DNA of 64,000 bases from JAHBNG01 sp039028975 (GTDB lineage Bacteria > Chloroflexota > Anaerolineae > Caldilineales > Caldilineaceae): the NCBI GenBank assembly GCA_039028975.1, contig JBCCHB010000026.1, positions 1-64,000 on the forward strand, in the 5' to 3' direction. This document shows positions 54,249-63,731 of this stretch, in pieces. Position 1 is the stretch's first letter, and each line of letters begins with the position of its first letter. Under the pieces are notes generated by a model. That model was not told the DNA's origin. It made no database searches and saw only the letters and a program-made list of their open reading frames with translations. Position numbers and translations under genes: made by a program.

Positions 54249-56132
54249 ATGAGAAAAATTGGCCTTAGCACAGTTTGGACTACCCTCCTCTTCGTGCTGA
54301 CGGGCTGTCTGTCGAACTTCCCCGATCTGTTGGTAACGCCTACACCAACACCGACGAATGATCCCAATTTTCTCATTAGTCCAGATATTAATTTGGATCC
54401 AGTTGGCGGCTACTCTGGAACCTATGTAAACGTGGAAGGGGAAGGTTGGCTGCCAGGAAAGCTGGTCATCCTTAAGCTAGAAGATACACAGGGACAAAGC
54501 GGAATTCTCACGGCCAACATTCCCGATGCTCAGGGCAGATTTGAGGCAGGCTTTGCCTACCCTGGCACAGAGCGGTGGAACGACCCTGGCATTTATACGA
54601 TCGTTGCCTATACACTCAATGAAGATCTAGGTACATCGACGCAGTTCGTTGTCATCGTACCAACAGTTTTGCCAGACATTACGGCCACTAACACACGAAG
54701 CGCAACGCCGACCGCTACTGCAACCATTACCGCGCCCCCTACGGCATCTCCACAACCTGCGGCAACAGCAACGATAACCCAACCGACGGCAACTCCTTTC
54801 CAATTTTTGCTACTGCCAACAGCAACGCCAACGTTCACACCCACGTTCATACCCACTGCTACGCTGACAGTCCCACCGATTGACAGTTTGACAGCTACAC
54901 TGACTGTGACACCCACCCAAGTTGTACGCTCTACCCAAACGCCCCAAAGCGCCATTGGGGATGGCGAGGTAACAGTAGTCACCTCAACGGTCATTAATAA
55001 CCCAGGCCAAGCAGCTGGTGATGCGAGAGATACCGCCACGGTAGTACCTATTGTTACACCTGAGTTAACTACACCTATAACAACATCTGCGCTGATAACA
55101 CCTACGCTATTGGTCGCATCGAATGAGGTTGATGCGTCATCGACGACCACGTCGTCAACAATCGAAGTTTTACCGCCTGCATCGACTCAAGCTGCCGAAG
55201 CCCCCCCTATTCCCCCTACCTCTACGCCGACATGGACTCCGGCACCAGTCGTTGTAGTCATCCAAGAGTGGCGAGGTGATTATTGGGCCAACCCCAACTT
55301 AGATGGAGACCCAACGCTCATACAAAACGACCAAATCATTAGTTTTGAATGGGGGAGTGAATCGCCTTCCTCTGAGATTCCTGAGGATAACTTCAGTGCT
55401 CGGTGGTCTCGCTCGATCTACTTTGAAGCAGGAAGCTACACGTTCCAGCTAGAAGTTGATGATGGCGCTCGCCTACTGATAGATGGGCAACTCTTGATTG
55501 ATAGTTGGCAAGACGGGAGCCGTCGCCAATTAACGGCTCAGACTGTACTCAATCAGGGGCAGCATCAGATCATTTTGGAATATTATGAAAGAACTGGCAA
55601 CGCACTGGTTCATCTATCGTGGGAAGAGAAGGCCAACTTTGTTGGATGGAGGGGTGAGTATTTTGCTAATCAAAGTCTGAGCGGGCGACCAGCTTTACTA
55701 CGTGATGATGGGGAAATAAACTTTAACTGGGGTACCGATAGTCCCAATCCAAGCTTGCCAGCCGATCAATTTTCGGCTCGTTGGCAACGAACGCAATTCT
55801 TCCAAGAGGGCCTCTATCGATTTACAGCAACGGCCGATGATGGCATTCGCATGTGGATTAATGGAGCACTTATTCTTGACGAGTGGAGAGACCAAGCAGC
55901 GGAGACATTTGTTGTAGACCTGCCGATAGAAGAAGGTACACATGAATTGCTTGTAGAGTATTATGAGAATACTCTTGGTGCAATCGTTCAGATGGATTGG
56001 GAGCGTATATCGACATCCCTCATTCAGCTAACGCCTACATGGACGCCAAAGCCTGCAACGGAATTAGCCCCGACCCCGACTTGGACACCAAAACCGAACC
56101 AACCAACGCCAACATGGACACCTCAGAATTAG
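54249..56132 (+). CDS. PA14-domain lipoprotein with Thr/Pro linker
   Basis: The 627-residue lipoprotein has a lipobox LFVLTGC (cysteine at 20) and an N-terminal beta domain (VEGEGWLPGKLVIL). A long Thr/Pro/Ala-rich linker (about 135-335) follows. Two PA14 carbohydrate-binding-type domains then begin near WRGDYWANPNLDGDP and WRGEYFANQSLSGRP. It ends in short TPTWTPKP repeats. It starts 17 bases after the permease stop, so it is probably the third product of the exporter operon and may be an exported client or accessory protein. Confidence 0.9.
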   Translation: MRKIGLSTVWTTLLFVLTGCLSNFPDLLVTPTPTPTNDPNFLISPDINLDPVGGYSGTYVNVEGEGWLPGKLVILKLEDTQGQSGILTANIPDAQGRFEAGFAYPGTERWNDPGIYTIVAYTLNEDLGTSTQFVVIVPTVLPDITATNTRSATPTATATITAPPTASPQPAATATITQPTATPFQFLLLPTATPTFTPTFIPTATLTVPPIDSLTATLTVTPTQVVRSTQTPQSAIGDGEVTVVTSTVINNPGQAAGDARDTATVVPIVTPELTTPITTSALITPTLLVASNEVDASSTTTSSTIEVLPPASTQAAEAPPIPPTSTPTWTPAPVVVVIQEWRGDYWANPNLDGDPTLIQNDQIISFEWGSESPSSEIPEDNFSARWSRSIYFEAGSYTFQLEVDDGARLLIDGQLLIDSWQDGSRRQLTAQTVLNQGQHQIILEYYERTGNALVHLSWEEKANFVGWRGEYFANQSLSGRPALLRDDGEINFNWGTDSPNPSLPADQFSARWQRTQFFQEGLYRFTATADDGIRMWINGALILDEWRDQAAETFVVDLPIEEGTHELLVEYYENTLGAIVQMDWERISTSLIQLTPTWTPKPATELAPTPTWTPKPNQPTPTWTPQN

Positions 56133-56183
56133 CGTATGGTTGGTGGTATAAAGGTTTCTACTACCTTTATGACATTGGGGGAG

Positions 56184-57131
56184 TTAATAGGTTGTGCGAA
56201 TTGGCTGTTCAGGCTTAGGTGCTGACGCTGGTGTCACTTGGCCATTTGAGCTATCAACCAAATCTGAAGCCTCTGTATTCAAATTACGGTGAGTGTCGGT
56301 TAAACCGTTATGATACTCTTGCGGGATAGTTGGAAGAGTATCGGGATGCGGTTGGCGTCGTTTTTCTGTATTATCTGTCAGCTTGTAACCAAATCCCCGA
56401 ACAGTCACCAACCGTTTTGGACGAGAGGCATTGTCTTCAATCTTCTTCCGTAGCCGGCGAATAGCCAATTCAACCAGATTTGGGCTATCCGCGCTTTCAT
56501 ACCCCCACACACCTTGCAACAGTTCATCTTTGCTAACGGGCTGATTGGCATGATTAATTAGATAGTGAAGCAAGCGATACTCAGTACGTGTTAATTCAAC
56601 ATATTCGCTATTCACTGTCACTTCAGAAATTTCATCATTTATGCGAATATCTCCATGCTCCAAAATCGAAAATGTCTGCTTCTCAGCAGTGACAGCGGAG
56701 CGCCGTAAGATAGCCCGAATTCTCGCTTCTACTTCCTTAAACGTAAAGGGTTTGGTAATATAGTTATCTGCCCCTAATTCCAGTCCACGAACGATATCAT
56801 CTGGGCGGCTCAATGCAGTCAGCATAATGATAGGCACGTCAGAGCGCTTGCGAATTTCACTACAGACAACAAATCCATCCATTTCCGGCATCAAGACATC
56901 GAGAAGCAGCAGATCAAAGTCGTACATGCCAAATGCAGTGACAGCTTCAACCCCGTTAGTAACAGTCACCACTTCATATCCCAGCCGCTGTAATGACATG
57001 GTTAGAATGTCGCGCATTACCTTTTCGTCCTCAGCAACAAGCACCTTAAGCCGGTCACCCCCTATGAATGCATCGCTTAAGATCGAGTTTTGGTCTACTT
57101 CGTTTTGGCCTATTCTTGAAAAGCTGTTCAT
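56184..57131 (-). CDS. OmpR/PhoB-type response regulator
   Basis: This DNA-binding response regulator of a two-component system has 315 residues with a receiver domain (acidic pair AEDE and phospho-acceptor D78 in LLLLDVLMP) and a winged helix (TRTEYRLLHYLINHANQPVS to GFGYKL). A 70-residue Pro/Asn-rich tail follows. No kinase gene is adjacent. The ATG at 57131 follows GGAGAGG. It lies 33 bases downstream of the subtilisin gene on the same strand and probably shares its transcript. Confidence 0.94.
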   Translation of the reverse strand: MNSFSRIGQNEVDQNSILSDAFIGGDRLKVLVAEDEKVMRDILTMSLQRLGYEVVTVTNGVEAVTAFGMYDFDLLLLDVLMPEMDGFVVCSEIRKRSDVPIIMLTALSRPDDIVRGLELGADNYITKPFTFKEVEARIRAILRRSAVTAEKQTFSILEHGDIRINDEISEVTVNSEYVELTRTEYRLLHYLINHANQPVSKDELLQGVWGYESADSPNLVELAIRRLRKKIEDNASRPKRLVTVRGFGYKLTDNTEKRRQPHPDTLPTIPQEYHNGLTDTHRNLNTEASDLVDSSNGQVTPASAPKPEQPIRTTY

Positions 57132-57164
57132 TGTTACATCCTCTCCTACAATTTTCGCTATCTC

Positions 57165-59120
57165 TTATTGAGCAACCAAGGGTAAGAAAATAAGATCGTT
57201 AGACCCGGGTACATCTTCGGGTGGTGTTAGTTCAATATCGGGAATCAAGGCGACTTCTACGTCATCCAAGTATGTGTCTCCTGGTAATATTCTTGTACGA
57301 TATCGAACAGTAGATTCTTCCAAAGCTGTAGGCAATACATCCGTGTAGCTCGTTGTACTTCGAGAATCCCTTGATTCGGCATCAAAGATAATCTGACCCA
57401 CTACAGTATATTCCCCTTCTTCAGCAGAACGTTCCAGGATAATGCCTGTTACCAGATCACTTAAACCATCCCAATAGAGGGTTACCTCGCTAACATAGCG
57501 TTCGACATAAATTGCCCCCACAGAGCTGGATGGTAATTGATATACATAGCCCAGGTTATGATCGATGAGCTGTTGGCCACGCTCTAGACGGACTTCTGTC
57601 CGATCAGATGTTGTCAGAATGAGTTCACCCTGACGGCTTTCACTATCATCTACATCTTCTAGTTCAACAGTTAGGCGATAGTTACCTGCAATCAATTCAC
57701 TAAAATGCCATTGACCATTCTCATTCGTCATTGTGTTAGCAATCATGGTGCCATTTCGACTACTCCACAATGTAACAATACCACCCGCTAGCCGCTCAGC
57801 CTCGTTTGTATCCAGAATGCTATCAATATCTGCATCAATCCACACTGTTCCAGAAAGAGTGCCAGTAGCACCGCCAGGTTCAGCCATAGCAAGTGACGCT
57901 GTCGGATCAATACGCCCATAGCCAAAATGCTCATCCCAACCTTGCGTACCAAGATCCACGGCGGTATCTTCAATGATCTGAGCAACCTCATCATTTGAAA
58001 GGGATGGAGACAAACTCCGAATTAAGCCGGCGAGTCCACCAACATGGGGAGTAGCCATACTTGTCCCACTCATAAACGTATGACCATCATACATATTGTC
58101 TAAATCATTAAAGGTGCTGTAGATAACGTGGCCTGGTGCACTGACGTCTACATATGTTCCATAATTACTAAGAACCCATCGATTATCATTTCGATCCGTT
58201 GCCACCACACCGATGACACCATCATAAGCGGCTGGGAAAAAGTCTCGGCTTGAATTCGTATTCCCCATTGCAGCCGTAATCACAACATCATGCTCTCGTG
58301 CATACTGAATAGCATTTTCAACAACCTGTGTACCTGACGTGCTGCCCAAACTCATAACAATGACATCGGCCCCTTGGTCGGTTGCGAAGATGATACCGGA
58401 GGCAACGCCAGACCATGTACCAGCATTGTTCTCGTTCAGAACCTTGACAGGCAGAATAGAGCAGCCTCCACAAACACCGGCGGCCCCTATGGCGTTGTTG
58501 ACAGCGGCCGCAGCAATACCTGTTACGTGGGTACCATGCCCATGATCGTCCTCTGGATCATCATCATTGTTATAAAAGTCATATCCTTGGAGAATGCGGC
58601 CTGAAAATTCGGGATGGTCAGATGTAATACCTGTATCTAGTATGGCAATAACTATATCAGTGCTCCCCATAGTGTAATCCCAAGCAGTCGGCAGGCTTAG
58701 CAACCGATGGGCATAGGTCCGTTGGGGATCCTGCAAATCTGGATCATTCACATCGGCCGTACCATAGACCCAACCATCTGATTCAATATTTAGGATTGGG
58801 AGGGCTTCAATGCCCCCCTGAGCCGATGCGCTTACCTGGGCATGCTCTACTGGTTCGTAGACAACCGCTTTGGCGACATAAAGGGGAGCAATCCATGCGA
58901 GGAATTGCCCCCCAACATCTGCAACGTAACGACGCGCTTCCATTTCAGTCGTGCCAGGCTCAAAGTGGATTAATTTCACATGATCCTCTGGCATTTGCTG
59001 TTGAGCAATTGTGTGCGCGTGTAAACTCGTTATATTTTGCATACCCAACAAGATTAACGGTAAAAGGAAGACAACCGTTAGGAATTTGGCATAATATCTG
59101 ACATTCAAGATGGCCCTCAT
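57165..59120 (-). CDS. Secreted subtilisin-like serine peptidase
   Basis: The 651-residue exported peptidase of family S8 has a signal peptide at 1-38 and a prodomain-like stretch. The catalytic domain has the aspartate in AILDTGITS, histidine in GHGTHVTG, oxyanion asparagine in AAMGNTNS and serine in SGTSMATPH. An SdrD/CNA-like beta domain (GTVWIDADIDSILDTNEAE) follows, and the end is LIFLPLVAQ. It is upstream of the OmpR-type regulator gene. Confidence 0.95.
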   Translation of the reverse strand: MRAILNVRYYAKFLTVVFLLPLILLGMQNITSLHAHTIAQQQMPEDHVKLIHFEPGTTEMEARRYVADVGGQFLAWIAPLYVAKAVVYEPVEHAQVSASAQGGIEALPILNIESDGWVYGTADVNDPDLQDPQRTYAHRLLSLPTAWDYTMGSTDIVIAILDTGITSDHPEFSGRILQGYDFYNNDDDPEDDHGHGTHVTGIAAAAVNNAIGAAGVCGGCSILPVKVLNENNAGTWSGVASGIIFATDQGADVIVMSLGSTSGTQVVENAIQYAREHDVVITAAMGNTNSSRDFFPAAYDGVIGVVATDRNDNRWVLSNYGTYVDVSAPGHVIYSTFNDLDNMYDGHTFMSGTSMATPHVGGLAGLIRSLSPSLSNDEVAQIIEDTAVDLGTQGWDEHFGYGRIDPTASLAMAEPGGATGTLSGTVWIDADIDSILDTNEAERLAGGIVTLWSSRNGTMIANTMTNENGQWHFSELIAGNYRLTVELEDVDDSESRQGELILTTSDRTEVRLERGQQLIDHNLGYVYQLPSSSVGAIYVERYVSEVTLYWDGLSDLVTGIILERSAEEGEYTVVGQIIFDAESRDSRSTTSYTDVLPTALEESTVRYRTRILPGDTYLDDVEVALIPDIELTPPEDVPGSNDLIFLPLVAQ

Positions 59121-59209
59121 TTATTACATCAAAACGCGTGAATGCATGTAGGGACATTATTTCACGCTGGACCATATGTCACATCCAACAAATGACAGGT
59201 TTCCTCTCA

Positions 59210-59238
59210 AACAAAAAGACCACCCATTGGGCAGTCTT
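59210..59238 (-). terminator. Intrinsic terminator of the NarL/kinase operon
   Basis: On the minus strand AAGACTGCCC can pair with GGGTGGTCTT (8 of 10 pairs) across a 3-base loop, followed by TTTTTGTTT. It lies about 55 bases after the response-regulator stop at 59296. On the plus strand the sequence has no T run, so it works one way. Confidence 0.75.
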
Positions 59239-59295
59239 TCTTACTAAACAGATTATAGCGGTTGCGATTTGAAGTGTGCTTTATGCAGAAAGCGG

Positions 59296-59988
59296 TTACC
59301 AGCCAGCGTCATCAAGGCTAGTTAGGCCCTCTTTTAAGGCGTAGAGGGCAGCCTGAGTTCGATTGGCAAGATGCAACTTGCTTAAGATATTGCTCACATG
59401 GGTGCGCACAGTGCGCTCGCTGATGACGAGCGAATCGGCAATTTCTTGATTGGAGAGACCTCGGGCAACCTTGATCAGGACTTCAATTTCCCGTTCAGTT
59501 AGTGGCTCATCAGCCGGAGGCAATGTGGTAGGTCGATTCAGTTCGCGAATTAATTTGCGCGCAATTGCCGGATGCAGAGAAGATTCGCCATTGTATACGT
59601 CCCGCACTGCTTGAAGCAGTTCATCTGGCGAAGTCTCTTTGAGCAGATACCCAAGCGCACCTGCCTTAATTGCAGAGAAGACCTTCTCATCATCTGAGAA
59701 GCTGGTCAGGACCAAAATACGAGCTTCGGGATTCTCCTGCTTAATGTCGCTAATTACCTCAATCCCATTTTTGCGCGGCATCATTAGATCCAGCAACATG
59801 ACATCCGGTTGTAACGAGCGCGCTTTGAGCACCGCCTCAACGCCATCTTCGGCTTCCCCAACGATCTCAATATCGTATTCCGTTTCTAATAAAGCTCGCA
59901 ATCCCCGCCGGACTACGTCATGATCGTCGGAGATCAGCACCCGTATTATTTCATTGGCTGGTTTTCGCCACATGTCATCGTATTCCAT
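59296..59988 (-). CDS. NarL/FixJ-type response regulator
   Basis: The 230-residue regulator has a receiver domain with acidic DDHD near residue 21 and phospho-acceptor D67 in VMLLDLMMP, a Pro-rich linker and a LuxR-type helix-turn-helix (LTEREIEVLIKVARGLSNQE). Its kinase gene lies 2 bases upstream, so the two form a two-component pair. Target genes are unknown. Confidence 0.96.
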   Translation of the reverse strand: MEYDDMWRKPANEIIRVLISDDHDVVRRGLRALLETEYDIEIVGEAEDGVEAVLKARSLQPDVMLLDLMMPRKNGIEVISDIKQENPEARILVLTSFSDDEKVFSAIKAGALGYLLKETSPDELLQAVRDVYNGESSLHPAIARKLIRELNRPTTLPPADEPLTEREIEVLIKVARGLSNQEIADSLVISERTVRTHVSNILSKLHLANRTQAALYALKEGLTSLDDAGW

Positions 59989-59990
59989 AT

Positions 59991-62444
59991 TTATTTGCCC
60001 CCATCCACCTCGATTAATTTGTGCTGACTAACACCCATGAATTGATCCACCTTTTTCTCGGTTTCTATGGTAATGGAAATCGTTGTCCCTTTCCCTAACT
60101 CCGACTGAATTATGATTTCCCCATTCAGCTTGTATGTTCGTTCCCTCATATTCAGTAACCCCATTCCCCCACTCCTCAGTGCTTCATTTACATCAAAACC
60201 AATTCCATTATCTGCAATTTCCATTGTAACAGAATGGTTACTTAGCAAAATATGCACGGTCACCAAATTGGCTCCTGAATATTTTAACGAGTTATTCAAC
60301 GCTTCTTGGGCAATTCGGTATAAACACTCCTCAGTTGATGGTGGCAACACAATTGGTTCCGTTACATCATACCGGACGCTAATATTTGCTCGCTTCTCAA
60401 CAGCATCCAGCCGCCTGCGCAAGGCACCTATCAATCCTTCCTGCTCTAATACTACCGGTCTCAGTTCGTAGAGTAACAACCTCATTTCTTTCAATGCTTG
60501 GCGGGCCGTTTCGCTTAATTGACTTAAATATTCGCTAACTCGCAGCGTATTACCAACCTTCATCACTCGCTGGCCCGCCTCGGAAAAGAGGGTAAGGCTA
60601 TAAAGAGACTGAGTCACAGAGTCATGAAGATCCCGAGCCAGCCGCTCTCGTTCTTCCATTACCGCCACTTGCTCAGCCCGCTCATGAAGGCGAGCATTTT
60701 CAATAGCGAGAGCAGCTTGATCGGCAAGCGATACAGCCGTATTGATCTCCTCCTCTGATACATCACGACTTTGCAAATAGTAGAGTACAATGGCCCCGTA
60801 GGATTCTTGGTTAGCAGAGAGAGGAACAGCCACCATGGAGTTATGGCGTATTTGCTCTAATTCCACACCCTTCCACAGCTCTTGGTAGACGCCAATCTTA
60901 CGATGAGAGGCAGATTTGCTCACGATTGTTGGATAACTCATAGAAAGCGCATGCAAGGCCAATCGATAGCTCACAGTTAGCTCATCGTGGGAAAGGCCAT
61001 TTGTATTCAGGCTATGGACTGTTTCCATTTCCAGCCCATGCTCATTATCCGCAGTACCAATAAATGTGATCCAGTCTGTATCTAAAAGCAAGCGCGCCTG
61101 GGTAAGGATATACATTAGAACTTCATCTAATGGTCGATCCGAATTGAGAATCCTGAGGATATCTTGCATTCCTTCGGCAACCTGGCGGCGACGCTCGATC
61201 TCCTGAGTACGCTCTTGGACCAGAACCTCCAATTCGGTTGTATATATCCGAAGTGTATTGCGCAATTGAGCCTGTTGAACAGCTAGGGCCACTTGGTATG
61301 CGACTTCCCGAGCAATATCGCCATGCTCTCCATTAAAAATAGCTGTATCGTTGGCACCCAGACTGAGCGAACCAAGGAGTTCGCCTTGAGCAACAAGGGG
61401 AATATTGATATAAGACAGATTCGATGAAGGTTCCTCGGACAATGGCTCAGTCGCTAATTGGGCCAATACTTGCGTATGCTCAATGTCATACACTTGTCCA
61501 CGGCGTCCATTCCTCATAACCATAAATGGGAATTCTTGGCCTTGGTGACCGTTCATCAGTTCCGCTGATTGAGGTTTGCTTTTCTCAAAAACAACAATAC
61601 TGGCATGTTGAAATGGAACCAAGTATTGCAGGTGCTCCAATGCGGCCTCGGCAATCTCCTCAGACGACTGGGCAGCAAGAATCCCTCGATCAATCTCATG
61701 TAAGGTCTCTAACCGACGAGCATAGCGGCGTACAGCTTGTTCCGCCTGTTCCTTCTCCGTTACATCCCGTTGAACAATAACGGCATGGGTAACCTCCCCA
61801 TCTGGGTTGCTATAAGGATAGTATGTTACATCCATATAGCGCATGCCTTTTGTGGCGTGCTCATAGTAAGCCTGATAGCTCACCACTTGATTGGTAAAGC
61901 AACGATCTAAAGGGTCTTTGATCGTATTAAGAAAGAGGTCATCATCCCACAGCTCTGCAATTGTCCGTCCTAATATCTCCTCGCGGGATTGATTGCGTAT
62001 ACGACAATGCTCGTCATTGATGGCTTCGTATTGATAGTTACGATTCACAAGAGACATGAGTTCTTTGGATGTATTCACAATGAACTCGTATCGTCTGGAT
62101 ACCTCTGTCGGGATGTCATTGCTATTCATTGTAGGTAAACAAACCTTATAGAGTTGCTCCTTTGGCAAATAATCAATATATATTTGGCGCTGGATTGCAC
62201 CACTGGATTTGGTCTGAATAGGGATAGTATGATGAATGGCTGGCGTTGACATTCCTTTACCCTGCCACTGATGGCTTGCAACAGGGTGAATTAGCATCTT
62301 TTGATACTCAGGTATTACCTGGGTTATTGGTATGCCGATCAACTCATTTGAATGAAAACCCAAAAGCTCTACGGCCAGAGGATTTAAAGCAACAATCTCC
62401 CCGGAAAAATTGACAGTAATGTTAGCAGATAGTTTTGCAGACAT
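59991..62444 (-). CDS. PAS/GAF sensor histidine kinase (NarX/LiaS type)
   Basis: The 817-residue soluble kinase has an N-terminal PAS-like region (1-80), a PAS domain (about 120-235), two GAF domains (about 250-400 and 430-590) and a HisKA_3 dimerisation helix. The phosphorylated H607 lies in LARDLHDSVTQSLYSL. An ATP-binding domain (about 690-790, DNGIGFDV, GGMGLLNMRER) follows. No membrane segment is seen, so it senses a cytoplasmic signal. It pairs with the regulator at 59296-59988. Confidence 0.95.
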   Translation of the reverse strand: MSAKLSANITVNFSGEIVALNPLAVELLGFHSNELIGIPITQVIPEYQKMLIHPVASHQWQGKGMSTPAIHHTIPIQTKSSGAIQRQIYIDYLPKEQLYKVCLPTMNSNDIPTEVSRRYEFIVNTSKELMSLVNRNYQYEAINDEHCRIRNQSREEILGRTIAELWDDDLFLNTIKDPLDRCFTNQVVSYQAYYEHATKGMRYMDVTYYPYSNPDGEVTHAVIVQRDVTEKEQAEQAVRRYARRLETLHEIDRGILAAQSSEEIAEAALEHLQYLVPFQHASIVVFEKSKPQSAELMNGHQGQEFPFMVMRNGRRGQVYDIEHTQVLAQLATEPLSEEPSSNLSYINIPLVAQGELLGSLSLGANDTAIFNGEHGDIAREVAYQVALAVQQAQLRNTLRIYTTELEVLVQERTQEIERRRQVAEGMQDILRILNSDRPLDEVLMYILTQARLLLDTDWITFIGTADNEHGLEMETVHSLNTNGLSHDELTVSYRLALHALSMSYPTIVSKSASHRKIGVYQELWKGVELEQIRHNSMVAVPLSANQESYGAIVLYYLQSRDVSEEEINTAVSLADQAALAIENARLHERAEQVAVMEERERLARDLHDSVTQSLYSLTLFSEAGQRVMKVGNTLRVSEYLSQLSETARQALKEMRLLLYELRPVVLEQEGLIGALRRRLDAVEKRANISVRYDVTEPIVLPPSTEECLYRIAQEALNNSLKYSGANLVTVHILLSNHSVTMEIADNGIGFDVNEALRSGGMGLLNMRERTYKLNGEIIIQSELGKGTTISITIETEKKVDQFMGVSQHKLIEVDGGK

Positions 62445-63113
62445 AGTTTATTCATCAATACCCATAAATATATTGACCATGGATCACGTAAGTATATTGT
62501 ACCAATAATTCTAAACAATTTCTCTAAGCAATTTTGCTGATTTGTTGCCGAAATTGGTATGAAACCTGTTGATAATTTAGAAAAACTTATTATTAGGAAG
62601 GAGAGATCTATGCGACACTCTTCAAATTAGAGTAAAGAAGCACCGAGCATAAGTACAACTTTTCCCAAGTATATGAGGAAATTAGAAGATAACCCGAAGA
62701 TAATTTGTGGATAAACTTGGACAAAATGAAGATAGCTCGTTGACGACAATGATGCTTTTGGTGGAAAAGACAGCATAACTTTACAAATTTCCTCTATTCA
62801 TACTTTTCCCAAAAAGTAGCAATTATCTTCACTCTTGTATAATCAAGAACATTATTGCCTATATATAGTTGTCTACTGAAAATCATATCATAGTTGTTCG
62901 GGCGTTATACGACTCACGTTCACATCTTATACCCACTGCCAACGATACATATTGCGTCATGGAGGGGACAGTATAAGAGAAGCAATTTTTATAGCCTACT
63001 ATATATAGTAGGCGAACAGCATTTCAAACAGGTTTCCTCGATAGTTATCCGCTTATCCCCAGCCCCTATTACGATAGCTAATTATATTCATTTAAATATA
63101 AACGATTGTTTTT
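62445..63113. other. Intergenic stretch, no confident gene
   Basis: This 670-base AT-rich gap holds no convincing gene. A clear AGGAAGGAGAG box precedes an ATG at 62610, but that frame stops after six codons; reading beyond the TAG gives 27 further open codons (KEAPSISTTFPKYMRKLE) before another stop. It could be a decayed small gene. Nothing else is visible. Confidence 0.5.
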
Positions 63114-63731
63114 CTATGGTCGATGCATTAAAGAGGTTTCTATTGCAAGAGGAAGTGGAGGAACCAACCGATCTCTATTTAGAACATCTGGTGATATAGA
63201 ATCAGATGATGATGGTGATGAGTAAATATTACCCAGTAATTCTGGATTCAAAAAAGGTAGCGGATCAGAAAACCCACCCCATCCATCGTATCGATTGTAT
63301 GGTCTAATGCGAATCCCAAAATGGAAACGTTGGGCTAGGTCTCCCAGGTGTAGCCTCGAAAATGCAATAGGACTATTGCGTCTAACAAGCTGGCCTGACT
63401 CAACCTGAATACCTTGTAACCGGGCATAAAGAGACTCGCCCCACCAATGTTCTATCTTTATATAGCGTTCAAAACCGTGAGGCTCTAGATTGATTTCACT
63501 AATACGTCCCTGATCTACAGCTACAATTGGCGTATCGAGTGAAAGATCAAAGCCAATACCGATATATCCCTTTAGTGAAATACCGTTATAATGGTATTGA
63601 GCATAAAAATCTGGATGGGTTCCCCAAGTTTGCACAATATCAATCTGGTTAGCTATAGGCAGCTCTAAATAAATTCCTTCAGGCTCATGCCGACCATAGC
63701 TAATTGGTTTTTCAATAAATTGGTATGACAT
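63114..63731 (-). CDS. Degenerate LytM (M23-like) domain protein
   Basis: The 205-residue protein resembles the M23/LytM fold: IGIGFDLSLDTPIVAVDQGRI matches the metal-binding strand region and IKIEHWWGESLYARLQG and FHFGIRIRP follow. The usual zinc histidine before GxD is replaced (GYIGIGFD), and the terminal HxH reads RFHF, so it is probably not a peptidase. No signal peptide is seen. The ATG at 63731 is preferred to a TTG at 63737. The last 269 bases of the window hold nothing else that I recognise. Confidence 0.6.
   Translation of the reverse strand: MSYQFIEKPISYGRHEPEGIYLELPIANQIDIVQTWGTHPDFYAQYHYNGISLKGYIGIGFDLSLDTPIVAVDQGRISEINLEPHGFERYIKIEHWWGESLYARLQGIQVESGQLVRRNSPIAFSRLHLGDLAQRFHFGIRIRPYNRYDGWGGFSDPLPFLNPELLGNIYSSPSSSDSISPDVLNRDRLVPPLPLAIETSLMHRP

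Noticed and set aside
62610..62630. Tiny frame MRHSSN after a strong ribosome binding site
   Set aside because: Six codons are not enough for a gene. It may be the start of a broken small gene, so it is only described with the intergenic stretch.
62894..63199. 101-codon plus-strand frame
   Set aside because: It overlaps the LytM-like gene on the opposite strand, has no binding site and no family pattern.
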